DNA from: Ralstonia wenshanensis
GTDB lineage: Bacteria; Pseudomonadota; Gammaproteobacteria; Burkholderiales; Burkholderiaceae
Assembly: GCF_021173085.1 (NCBI RefSeq)
Contig: NZ_CP076413.1
Coordinates: 868,001 to 932,000, forward strand
DNA length: 64,000 bases
Direction of reading: 5' to 3'
Shown here: positions 47,618-53,848 of the stretch, piece by piece
Numbering within the stretch: the stretch's first letter is position 1
Layout: each line of letters opens with the position of its first letter
Made by a program: the position numbers and the translations under genes
The notes under the pieces: generated by a model
Told to the model about the DNA's origin: nothing
The model's input: the letters and a program-made list of their open reading frames with translations, nothing else
Database searches by the model: none

Positions 47618-49522
47618 TCAACGATCGAAGTCGCGCGAACGGCCCTTGCTGCCGTAGCTGTCGCGGTTGCCGTCGCGATTACCATAGCTGCGACGCTGCG
47701 CGCCGTTGCCACCGTCGCCAAAGCGGCTACCGCCGTTGTTGTCGCCAAAGCGACGCGGGGCGCTCTCACGGTTGCCATAGCTCTCGCGATTGCCGTCACG
47801 ATTGCCATAACCGCCACCGTTGCTGTTGCCGGCGCTGTTGCCATAGCCACGGTTGCTGTCTTGCGTGCCTTGCGTACGTGCCGGGCGTTGTTGCCAGTCG
47901 CCACGGTTTTGCTGGCCTTGGCCATACGACTGACGCGGGGCGCGGTCGTCGCGGTTCCATTCGCGTTGGGCGCCTTGGTAGCCGCCGCCGTTGCTGTTGC
48001 TGTTGCTGTTGCCGTTGCGATCGTCGCGGCGCGGAGCAAAGCCGTCGCGGTCGCCGCCAAAGCTGCGTTGGAAGCGGCCTTCGCTGTTACCGCCATTGCC
48101 ACCGTTGCTGCCTTGGCGTGCGCCGTAGCCTTCACGCTGGCCGCGATAACCGCCGCCATTGCCACCGTTTCCGCGGTAGCCGCCCCGGTCGCCGCCGGCA
48201 CGCGGGCCACCAGTGCGGGGCTTGGCCGAGCGCTTCGGCTCAAGGCCCTCGACAACCGATGCGTCGATGCGGCGATCAACGAAGCGCTCGATACGGCGCC
48301 ATTGGAACGTGTCGTTGTGGTTCACCAGGTTGATGGCGATCCCGCTGCGGCCGGCACGGCCCGTACGGCCGATGCGGTGCACGTAGTCTTCGGCCTGCTT
48401 GGGCAGGTCGAAGTTGACCACGTGCGTGATGTCCGGCACGTCAATGCCGCGGGCGGCCACGTCGGTGGCCACCAGCACGCGCAACTGACCGCGGCGCAGT
48501 GCCGTCAGCGTACGGTTACGGGCGCCCTGGTGCATGTCGCCATGCAAGGCGCCGGCGGAGAAACCGTGCTCGGTCAGGCGCTCGGCCAGCGAGTCGGCAT
48601 CACGCTTGGTCGCCGTGAAGACGATGGCTTGCTTGAGCGACGCGTCGCGCAGCAGGTGATCCAGCAGCTGCTGCTTGTGCGACATGTCGTCGGTGAAGTG
48701 CAGGCGCTCTTCGATGTTGCTTTGGTCGATCTTCGCGGCGGCGATTTCGATACGCTGCGGCTCGCGCATCATGCGCTCGGCCAGTTGCTCGATGCGGCGG
48801 TCCATGGTAGCCGAGAACATCAGCATCTGGCGCGTCGCCGGCGTGGCACCGACGATGGCTTCGATGTCATCCGAGAAGCCCATATCCAGCATGCGGTCTG
48901 CTTCGTCAAAGACGAGCATGTCGAGTGCCGACAGGTCGATGCGGCCCGAATCGATGTGGTCGAGCAGGCGGCCCGGCGTGGCGATGATGATGTCCGGCAT
49001 GCGTGCCAGCATGTCGAGCTGCTTCGGGTAGGGCATGCCGCCCAGGATGCTCGCGCAGACGATGCGGCGCAGATGGCGGCCGTACTGTGCGGTAGCGGTG
49101 GTCACTTGCAGGGCCAGTTCACGCGTGGGCGTGAGCACCAGCAGCGACGGCTTGGCCGGTGCCGGGCGGGGCCGGCGCCCCTTCATGCGTTGCGGCGGGC
49201 CGTCCATGCGCGGGCGCTGCGGCTCGGGTTGCTCGCTGATGCGCTGGATGGCCGGCAGGATGAACGCGGCGGTCTTGCCCGAACCGGTCTGGCTCGTGAC
49301 CAGCAGGTCGCGGCCCGACAGGCAAGCCGGAATGGCTTGCGCTTGAACCGGCGTCGGGGTGATGTAGTTCACTTCGCCCAGCGCACGGACGATGCGGTCG
49401 TCCAGGCCCAGTGCAGCAAAGGCGCTGGCACGGGTCGCGGCTTCGGCGATCAGGTTTTCGGTATTGGTGTTGCTGGCTTCAGCGTGCGCAATAGCGCCGC
49501 TGCCGTCTTGAGGCTGCGTCAT
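47618..49522 (-). CDS. rhlE: DEAD-box ATP-dependent RNA helicase (RhlE-like) with long Gly/Asn/Arg tail
   Basis: 634 aa. Q motif (ITPTPVQAQAIP), motif I SQTGSGKTAA (residues 77-86), PTREL, TPGR, DEAD (206-209) and SAT (237-239) form RecA domain 1; ARGIDVPDITHVVNFDLP and HRIGRTGRAG mark domain 2, ending near residue 425. The last ~205 residues are disordered, Gly/Asn/Arg/Tyr-rich with repeated YGNRDGNR-type units. Such helicases unwind structured RNA, often in the cold or in ribosome assembly. A ~360-nt leader is predicted upstream. Confidence 0.93.
   Translation of the reverse strand: MTQPQDGSGAIAHAEASNTNTENLIAEAATRASAFAALGLDDRIVRALGEVNYITPTPVQAQAIPACLSGRDLLVTSQTGSGKTAAFILPAIQRISEQPEPQRPRMDGPPQRMKGRRPRPAPAKPSLLVLTPTRELALQVTTATAQYGRHLRRIVCASILGGMPYPKQLDMLARMPDIIIATPGRLLDHIDSGRIDLSALDMLVFDEADRMLDMGFSDDIEAIVGATPATRQMLMFSATMDRRIEQLAERMMREPQRIEIAAAKIDQSNIEERLHFTDDMSHKQQLLDHLLRDASLKQAIVFTATKRDADSLAERLTEHGFSAGALHGDMHQGARNRTLTALRRGQLRVLVATDVAARGIDVPDITHVVNFDLPKQAEDYVHRIGRTGRAGRSGIAINLVNHNDTFQWRRIERFVDRRIDASVVEGLEPKRSAKPRTGGPRAGGDRGGYRGNGGNGGGYRGQREGYGARQGSNGGNGGNSEGRFQRSFGGDRDGFAPRRDDRNGNSNSNSNGGGYQGAQREWNRDDRAPRQSYGQGQQNRGDWQQRPARTQGTQDSNRGYGNSAGNSNGGGYGNRDGNRESYGNRESAPRRFGDNNGGSRFGDGGNGAQRRSYGNRDGNRDSYGSKGRSRDFDR
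47621..48235 (-). repeat. Low-complexity coding repeats in the helicase tail
   Basis: Imperfect short direct repeats encoding GGY, GNGG and NRD/NRE-SYGNR units. They also create a long open frame on the opposite strand that is not a gene. Confidence 0.7.
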
Positions 49523-49882
49523 GTCGAATAGGTAGTAAGGCTGCCGCGCCGCCGCATCAACGGATGCAGACGACGGAAATGGGATACGGCGACCGGTTAA
49601 TCACGGGCGTCGGCGCCAATCGGATAAGGCCGGTTCGACAGACGGGCTGCAGAACGGACAGGCGGGGGAGTGGGCCGGCCTCAAGCTGAACAGGTCAGCG
49701 AGGTGGGGCGGCGGTCCCTTCGGCGTGATGCGGAATCCACGCGGGAGATCGGAGACGATGCCAAGCACAATGGCAATCGGCTGCGCATGCATGCAACGGG
49801 CGGGGATTTAGGCGATGCGCGCCGGTTTGAACCGGCACATCGGCCAACCGCGGACCGAAAAATACGGCAGTAAGCAGCCAAG
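49523..49882 (-). other. Predicted long 5' leader of the RNA helicase mRNA
   Basis: No convincing gene occupies this stretch. The best reverse-strand promoter is at 49889-49917, which would give a leader of about 360 nt. It contains a stable hairpin (GCCGGTTT / AACCGGC at 49821-49836, flanked by CGATG/CATCG) and a 63-codon reverse-strand frame (49601-49792) of doubtful coding value. Long structured leaders are usual for cold-shock helicase genes. Confidence 0.5.
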
Positions 49883-49888
49883 CCACGG

Positions 49889-49917
49889 ACTATAGCATGA
49901 ATTTTTGCACTGCGCAA
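49889..49917 (-). promoter_or_regulatory. Sigma-70-type promoter for the RNA helicase
   Basis: Reverse strand: -35 TTGCGC (49912-49917), 17-base spacer, -10 TATAGT (49889-49894). A divergent promoter for the 50022 gene lies 61 bases to the right. Confidence 0.65.
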
Positions 49918-49955
49918 AAATGCCAACGGTGCGGAGCAGATGCCCGTGTCACCGC

Positions 49956-49983
49956 TTGCTGGATCGAACCTGCGGCCTATACT
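49956..49983 (+). promoter_or_regulatory. Promoter for the small membrane protein gene
   Basis: -35 TTGCTG (49956-49961), 16-base spacer, -10 TATACT (49978-49983); 38 bases before ATG 50022. Confidence 0.6.
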
Positions 49984-50021
49984 GAAAAAGGCCGGCTACG
50001 CTCACAGCCGGAAAGGGGCGG

Positions 50022-50210
50022 ATGATGGAATTCCCGATGGCCTTCTCCAACCTGTATCTGTTGCTCGCCGTCTGTGTTGCGGGCGTGATCGGACTGGCCT
50101 CTGCGCCACTGGTGATCCGAGGTGCGCGAGTAGGGATCCGCGTGCTGCTGACGATTATCGGGGTGCTGATCGGGCTGCTCGTGCTCGAAGCGCTGCCGGT
50201 GCTGACCTAG
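50022..50210 (+). CDS. Small two-helix membrane protein, unknown function
   Basis: 62 aa. Two hydrophobic helices (FSNLYLLLAVCVAGVIGLA and VLLTIIGVLIGLLVLEALPVL) joined by a basic loop (VIRGARVGIR). A ribosome-binding site (AAAGGGG) precedes ATG 50022, with an alternative start one codon on. A promoter and a terminator bracket it exactly, which supports a real monocistronic gene. No family recognised. Confidence 0.7.
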   Translation: MMEFPMAFSNLYLLLAVCVAGVIGLASAPLVIRGARVGIRVLLTIIGVLIGLLVLEALPVLT

Positions 50211-50235
50211 ATGGCCCGGGGCCATCCGCAGCCAT

Positions 50236-50269
50236 AGGCCCGCCCACGTGTGGCGGGCCTCGTTGTTTT
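50236..50269 (+). terminator. Terminator after the small membrane protein gene
   Basis: AGGCCCGCC (50236-50244) pairs with GGCGGGCCT (50252-50260), followed by a T-rich CGTTGTTTT. Confidence 0.8.
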
Positions 50270-50283
50270 GTGCGGGCAAGAAA

Positions 50284-50311
50284 ACAAAAGCCAGGCGTGT
50301 TGCCTGGCTTT
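50284..50311 (-). terminator. Terminator of the tRNA-Arg transcript
   Basis: Reverse strand: AAAGCCAGGC / GCCTGGCTTT stem (50287-50311) followed by a T-rich stretch, immediately after the tRNA 3' end. Confidence 0.85.
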
Positions 50312-50321
50312 GTTTATCTGC

Positions 50322-50396
50322 TGGTCCCGCCGACAGGAATCGAACCTGTATCTCACGCTTAGGAGGCGCGTGCACTATCCATTGTGCTACGGCGAG
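50322..50396 (-). tRNA. tRNA-Arg (anticodon CCT)
   Basis: On the reverse strand a complete cloverleaf can be drawn: acceptor CTCGCCG with CGGCGGG, D stem GCAC/GTGC, anticodon stem CGCGC/GCGTG with loop CTCCTAA (anticodon CCT, reading AGG), T arm ACAGG-TTCGATT-CCTGT, discriminator A and an encoded CCA end. It has its own terminator. Confidence 0.95.
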
Positions 50397-50707
50397 TGAC
50401 CGACCCCCGGGTGACGCCAACGGCCGCCCGAGCGAGCCGCGATTCTACGCAATTTGCAGAGCCAAGACCAGTCAACCTCGGGGTCGCAGGGCGGCGTCGA
50501 CAGCGGCTACTGATGTCATATGAAACGATGATGACGCCACGGGTTTTGTAGGTTGCGGCCCACAGTCCAAGCGCACTTGTGATGAAGCAAACGCTAAAGC
50601 GAACGAACGATCGGTCAAAGAATCAGATTTAAGTATTACGAACTTTGCACGATTGTTCACGGAAGTTATGCTTCATCACCCCTTTCAGAAACTCCTAGGC
50701 GACCAAC
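50397..50707. other. Gene-free region between tRNA-Arg and a small orphan gene
   Basis: About 310 bases. It must hold the tRNA promoter (a TAGAAT -10 candidate at 50442-50447 on the reverse strand). The right half is lower in GC than its surroundings. A forward promoter candidate, TTGCAC (50645-50650) with TATGCT (50667-50672) after 16 bases, precedes the gene at 50708. No integrase or att duplication was seen. Confidence 0.5.
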
Positions 50708-50923
50708 ATGCTGGCATCCGAAGAACGGGACGATCCGTGGACGGTGGAGCCGTCGCTGGAAAGTCTGCTTCCCAAGCATCGGCCCGGGACGATTGATCGA
50801 CCGATCTATTTCCGTCACACCGATACCCCCGACGGCCACGTCATCAAGCAATTTCCTGACGGCTCACGCCAACTGGTGCGCTTCGTCGGCTTGGAAGAGC
50901 AGGTCGTCAAACACTTCCTCTAA
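50708..50923 (+). CDS. Small soluble protein, unknown function
   Basis: 71 aa, hydrophilic and slightly acidic, no signal peptide or membrane segment. Middle part HTDTPDGHVIKQFPDGSRQLVRF has a beta-hairpin look. A promoter candidate lies 36 bases upstream; no strong ribosome-binding site. I do not recognise a family. The distinct promoter and the codon use, similar to the neighbours, make it a plausible gene. Confidence 0.5.
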   Translation: MLASEERDDPWTVEPSLESLLPKHRPGTIDRPIYFRHTDTPDGHVIKQFPDGSRQLVRFVGLEEQVVKHFL

Positions 50924-51054
50924 ATTCCGCCTCCCCCATCGGCGAACACCTCGGCACATGTCGTAAGACATGATGCGTTGTGCTTCCTGACGATGCACTG
51001 AGTTGGTAAGCGCTCTATCATTCGCAAATATTTACGTAAGCGATTGATAAGTTC

Positions 51055-52029
51055 ATGGGAAGTATGCAAGGGTTTGTGCCCGCCACACCGCCGGCGCGCA
51101 ACCATCATTCCGGACAGCGAGCCATCGCTGCGCCGCCCGCCATCGACATGGTCGTGCCGTGGCCGGTGCGCGAATGGGCACCCGCCGTGACGTCTGATGA
51201 GGCGGCTGCCATGCGGTCTGCGCTGGAGCGCGGCAATGTGCTGCACTTCCCGGCGCTCGACTTCCCACTGGATGCCCGGGAGCAGCGCTTTCTCGATGCA
51301 CGCTGGTCGGACGGCAAGACGAAGAACATCAACCTGCGCGCGAACGAATCCCGCGTGCGCGGTGCCGTCGGGCACCCTGCCGACCTGCGCGATCTCGCTA
51401 CCCTGATCCGGCGTTACGCCGATGCTGCCGAATGCCTCGTGCTGACGCTGTTTCCCGACTACGCCCCGTACTTGAGGCGGGCCGGCACGTCGTTGCGGCC
51501 GGCCGAGATTGCCGGGCGGCCGGTCAGTTGGCGCAAGGACGACACGCGCCTGCATGTCGACGCATTTCCGTCGAACCCGCTGCACGGCCAGCGCCTCTTG
51601 CGGGTGTTCCACAATGTCGATCCGGATGCCTCGCGCGTCTGGCGCATCGGCGAACCCTTTGCCGATTTCGCGCAGCGGTTTGTACCGAAAACGCGTGGGA
51701 TGCTCCCAGGACAATCGTGGTTGATGCACAAGCTGCACGTCACCAAACGCCCACGCTCTGAATACGACCACCGCATGCTGCAGCTGCACGACCTTGCGAA
51801 AGCGGATCTGGCCTATCAGCGTGAGGCACCGCAACAGACGTTCGAATTCGCTCCGGGTTCGACGTGGGTGGTCTTCAGCGATCAGGCATTGCATGCCGCA
51901 ATGCGTGGCCGCGCGATGATGGAGCAGACTTTTTATCTTGACCCGGCGGCCATTGCCGACCGCACCCATTCGCCCGAAGCTGTCCTGTCGCGCCTGCTCA
52001 ACAAGCCGATGCTGCCGGCCCAGCGCTGA
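51055..52029 (+). CDS. kdoO: Kdo hydroxylase (3-deoxy-D-manno-oct-2-ulosonic acid 3-hydroxylase)
   Basis: 324 aa Fe(II)/2-oxoglutarate-type oxygenase of the Kdo_hydroxy family, which converts Kdo to Ko in the LPS inner core of Burkholderia, Ralstonia and Yersinia. The iron site is H167-x-D169 in SWRKDDTRLHVDAFPSNP, with H280 (SDQALHAAMRG) as the likely third ligand. LRVFHNVDPDASRVWRIGEPF and TKNINLRANESRVRGAVG are also family segments. ATG 51055 or 51064 may be the start. Relates functionally to the LPS genes at 8-13 kb. Confidence 0.87.
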   Translation: MGSMQGFVPATPPARNHHSGQRAIAAPPAIDMVVPWPVREWAPAVTSDEAAAMRSALERGNVLHFPALDFPLDAREQRFLDARWSDGKTKNINLRANESRVRGAVGHPADLRDLATLIRRYADAAECLVLTLFPDYAPYLRRAGTSLRPAEIAGRPVSWRKDDTRLHVDAFPSNPLHGQRLLRVFHNVDPDASRVWRIGEPFADFAQRFVPKTRGMLPGQSWLMHKLHVTKRPRSEYDHRMLQLHDLAKADLAYQREAPQQTFEFAPGSTWVVFSDQALHAAMRGRAMMEQTFYLDPAAIADRTHSPEAVLSRLLNKPMLPAQR

Positions 52030-52040
52030 TTGCGCAACGC

Positions 52041-52066
52041 AAAACGCCGCCTGACTGGGCGGCGTT
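52041..52066. terminator. Terminator between kdoO and the amino-acid binding protein gene
   Basis: AACGCCGCC (52043-52051) pairs with GGCGGCGTT (52058-52066). The T-run is on the reverse strand (TTTTGCG), so it chiefly serves the reverse gene at 52087. Confidence 0.7.
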
Positions 52067-52086
52067 GCGCGATTACCCCGTTGCGT

Positions 52087-52998
52087 TCAATCTGCGACCT
52101 TGTCGCTCGGGTACTTGAACGAGTCGCGCAGCAGGAAGCTCATCGGGATATCCAGCTTTGCGCTGTGCGGCGGAATCGGTTGCTGGAACCACTTTTTGTA
52201 GAGCTTGTCGGCGTCGTAGTCGAGGATGATGTTGGTCATCGCGCGATCAACAAGGTGTTTGAACTCGGCGTCGTCCTTGCTGAGCATGATCGCGTAGGGC
52301 TCGACCGTCAGCATGTCGCCGACGACCGCGTAGTCGCTTGGCGTCTTGGTGTTGGCACGGAAGCCGTAGAGCAGCACGTCGTCCATCGCAAAGGCGTCAG
52401 CCTTGCCGGCTTCGACCATCGCAAACGATTCAGCGTGGTCCTTGGCTTCGAGAAACTTCATGTTCAGCACGCGCACGTCGTTCATCTTGCGCAATTCCGC
52501 GACGCTGGTGGTGCCCTTGGTGGTGACTACGGTCTTGCCGCGCAGGTCATCCCACCTGCGGATGCCCGACGACGTTTTGACAATCATGCGGATGCCCGCG
52601 ATGTAATGCGGGATCGTGAATGCCACCTTCTCGCGGCGCTCGCGATTGTTGGTGGTCGAGCCGCATTCGAGGTCGGCTTTGCCTTCGATGATGGCCGGCA
52701 TCCGTGTCGAAGGCGTGACCATCACGTATTGCACTTTCAGGTCAGGCCGCTTCAGGTCCGTGCGCAGCTTGTCGACCACGCGCAGGCACAGGTCGACGGC
52801 ATAGCCGACGGGCTTTTTATCGGCGTCGTAGAACGAGAAGGGCACGGAGCTTTCGCGATAGGCGACACGGACGGTACCCGTATCACGGATGCGGTCGAGC
52901 ACCGGTGTGGAAGAGGCCAGGGCAGTGCCCGGTACAAAACTGGAAAGCGAAGCGAAGAGCAGCGCTGCAGCCGGCAGCGCGCGCGAGAAGAACGGCAT
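52087..52998 (-). CDS. Amino-acid ABC transporter substrate-binding protein
   Basis: 303 aa, periplasmic. A signal peptide (FFSRALPAAALLFASLSSFVPGTALAS) is followed by a type II binding fold: TGTVRVAYRESSVPFSFYD, GYAVDLCLRVVDKL, DLECGSTTNNRERREKVAFT, and LRGKTVVTTKGTT, with FAMDDVLLYGF. This is the glutamate/aspartate (GltI)-type group. No permease or ATPase gene is adjacent, so the membrane components must be encoded elsewhere. ATG 52998 gives a normal signal peptide; the frame is open well upstream. Confidence 0.9.
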   Translation of the reverse strand: MPFFSRALPAAALLFASLSSFVPGTALASSTPVLDRIRDTGTVRVAYRESSVPFSFYDADKKPVGYAVDLCLRVVDKLRTDLKRPDLKVQYVMVTPSTRMPAIIEGKADLECGSTTNNRERREKVAFTIPHYIAGIRMIVKTSSGIRRWDDLRGKTVVTTKGTTSVAELRKMNDVRVLNMKFLEAKDHAESFAMVEAGKADAFAMDDVLLYGFRANTKTPSDYAVVGDMLTVEPYAIMLSKDDAEFKHLVDRAMTNIILDYDADKLYKKWFQQPIPPHSAKLDIPMSFLLRDSFKYPSDKVAD

Positions 52999-53280
52999 GG
53001 TTGTATCCCCCGGAAAGAATCGGCGGCCCACGTTATCGTTATGCCCGGCTCGTGACCGGAGGGCCTGCCGCATGATACGGCGCGGCGATGCAACCTGCAG
53101 GCCTGTGCAATTGGGTGTTGTAAGCAGGCCGCACGACTGGATTCCGGCTTCTAAAAGTCGATGTATGGCGAGTGCCTTGCAGTGGTGCGTCGCGCACATG
53201 AGGCGTGCGTAATGCACCGTGCAGAGGGTTTGGCCGGCGCAATAGACTTGCTCCGGGTGCATGCTTGGCGCAGCGTGCGT

Positions 53281-53324
53281 TGCGGCAGTGCGAAGCCGCA
53301 CCGGGCCTAGCGTTAGGCGTTTTT
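53281..53324 (+). other. Small hairpins in a gene-free region
   Basis: TGCGGC / GCCGCA (53281-53300) and GCCTA-GCGT-TAGGC (53305-53318) followed by GTTTTT. The second could be a weak forward terminator. The rest of 52999-53380 shows no gene. Confidence 0.3.
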
Positions 53325-53368
53325 CCCTACCGGGTTTGTCCCGACTGCCCGAGACGGACCAGGGGCGC

Positions 53369-53374
53369 TATGCT
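53369..53374 (+). promoter_or_regulatory. Candidate -10 element for the small RNA
   Basis: TATGCT, seven bases before the first hairpin of the candidate sRNA. No good sigma-70 -35 is present at 16-18 bases, so the promoter type is open. Confidence 0.4.
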
Positions 53375-53380
53375 CCGGCC

Positions 53381-53442
53381 ATGTCTTGTTCGCAAGGCAT
53401 CGAGGAGAGACTCTTCCGGCCCGCCGAAAGCGGGCCGTTTTC
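53381..53442 (+). ncRNA. Candidate small RNA with two hairpins and an SD-like linker
   Basis: ATGTCTTG-TTCG-CAAGGCAT (53381-53400) is an 8-bp stem with a UUCG tetraloop. The linker CGAGGAGAGACTCTTC is largely unpaired and holds GAGGAGA, like a Shine-Dalgarno sequence. CGGCCCGC (53417-53424) and GCGGGCCG (53430-53437) form a terminator followed by TTTTC. It lies between two reverse-strand genes, so no forward gene explains the terminator. Expression is inferred. Confidence 0.5.
53417..53442 (+). terminator. Orphan intrinsic terminator (3' end of candidate sRNA)
   Basis: 8-bp GC stem with CGAAA loop and TTTTC tail on the forward strand, where no forward gene is found upstream. Confidence 0.75.
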
Positions 53443-53468
53443 TTTGGCGCTTGCGCGTTCGAGCTCGC

Positions 53469-53675
53469 TTAGTTTTGATTCGGCAGCACGTTTCCCGGCT
53501 GGGACGACTGCCGCGGCCAGTTCGAGAACGCGAAAACCCACAGCGCCACCAGGTTCACCAGCGGCACCAGCACAAGCAGCGTCCACCACGGTGAAAAGCC
53601 AGTCCGCAGCAAAATCTGCCGCACCGGAATGCCTGCCACGATCAAGATGATCAACAGCCCGAAGAGTCCGCGCAT
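53469..53675 (-). CDS. Small two-helix membrane protein, unknown function
   Basis: 68 aa. Two hydrophobic segments (LFGLLIILIVAGIPVRQILL and WWTLLVLVPLVNLVALWVFAF) separated by RTGFSP, then a polar tail rich in Asn/Gln. An AAAGGGG ribosome-binding site is eight bases before ATG 53675; ATG 53681 is an alternative. The FSPWW-L-VLVPLVNLVALW pattern resembles a known class of small DUF805-like or phage-shock-like membrane proteins, but I cannot name a family. Confidence 0.65.
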   Translation of the reverse strand: MRGLFGLLIILIVAGIPVRQILLRTGFSPWWTLLVLVPLVNLVALWVFAFSNWPRQSSQPGNVLPNQN

Positions 53676-53797
53676 CGTCATTTCCCCTTTGTAACGGTAT
53701 GGATGGCGCGGCCGGAAAAAGCGAGTCCGGCGGCACAAGCGTTATAGCACCGGCATCTGCAAGCGCAATGCCGCCGATGGATGACGCGCGGGGCGAC

Positions 53798-53803
53798 TAC
53801 AAT
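53798..53803 (+). promoter_or_regulatory. Candidate -10 element for uup
   Basis: TACAAT in GACTACAATACG, 46 bases before the ATG at 53849. Confidence 0.45.
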
Positions 53804-53848
53804 ACGCGCCTTCCGGCCGCACGCGGCCTGCATCCTTTTCACTCCAGC

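Noticed and set aside
47603-49531. 642-codon open frame on the forward strand opposite the RNA helicase
   Set aside because: The helicase on the reverse strand has every DEAD-box motif. The forward frame is an Ala/Val-rich artefact of GC-rich coding DNA and the Gly/Asn/Arg repeats, and has no recognised domain.
50322-50707. tRNA-Arg as an attachment site with a mobile element beside it
   Set aside because: The flanking stretch is somewhat lower in GC, but no integrase and no duplicated tRNA 3' end were seen; the neighbours are core genes.
53305-53319. GCCTA-GCGT-TAGGC with GTTAGGC, similar to an integron attC core end
   Set aside because: No matching upstream RYYYAAC partner at attC spacing, no integrase and no cassette genes; best read as a small hairpin.
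53205-53594. Two overlapping ~129-codon forward frames in the region before the small membrane protein gene
   Set aside because: They run through the candidate sRNA, its terminator and the reverse-strand gene, have Cys/Arg-rich composition and no ribosome-binding site.
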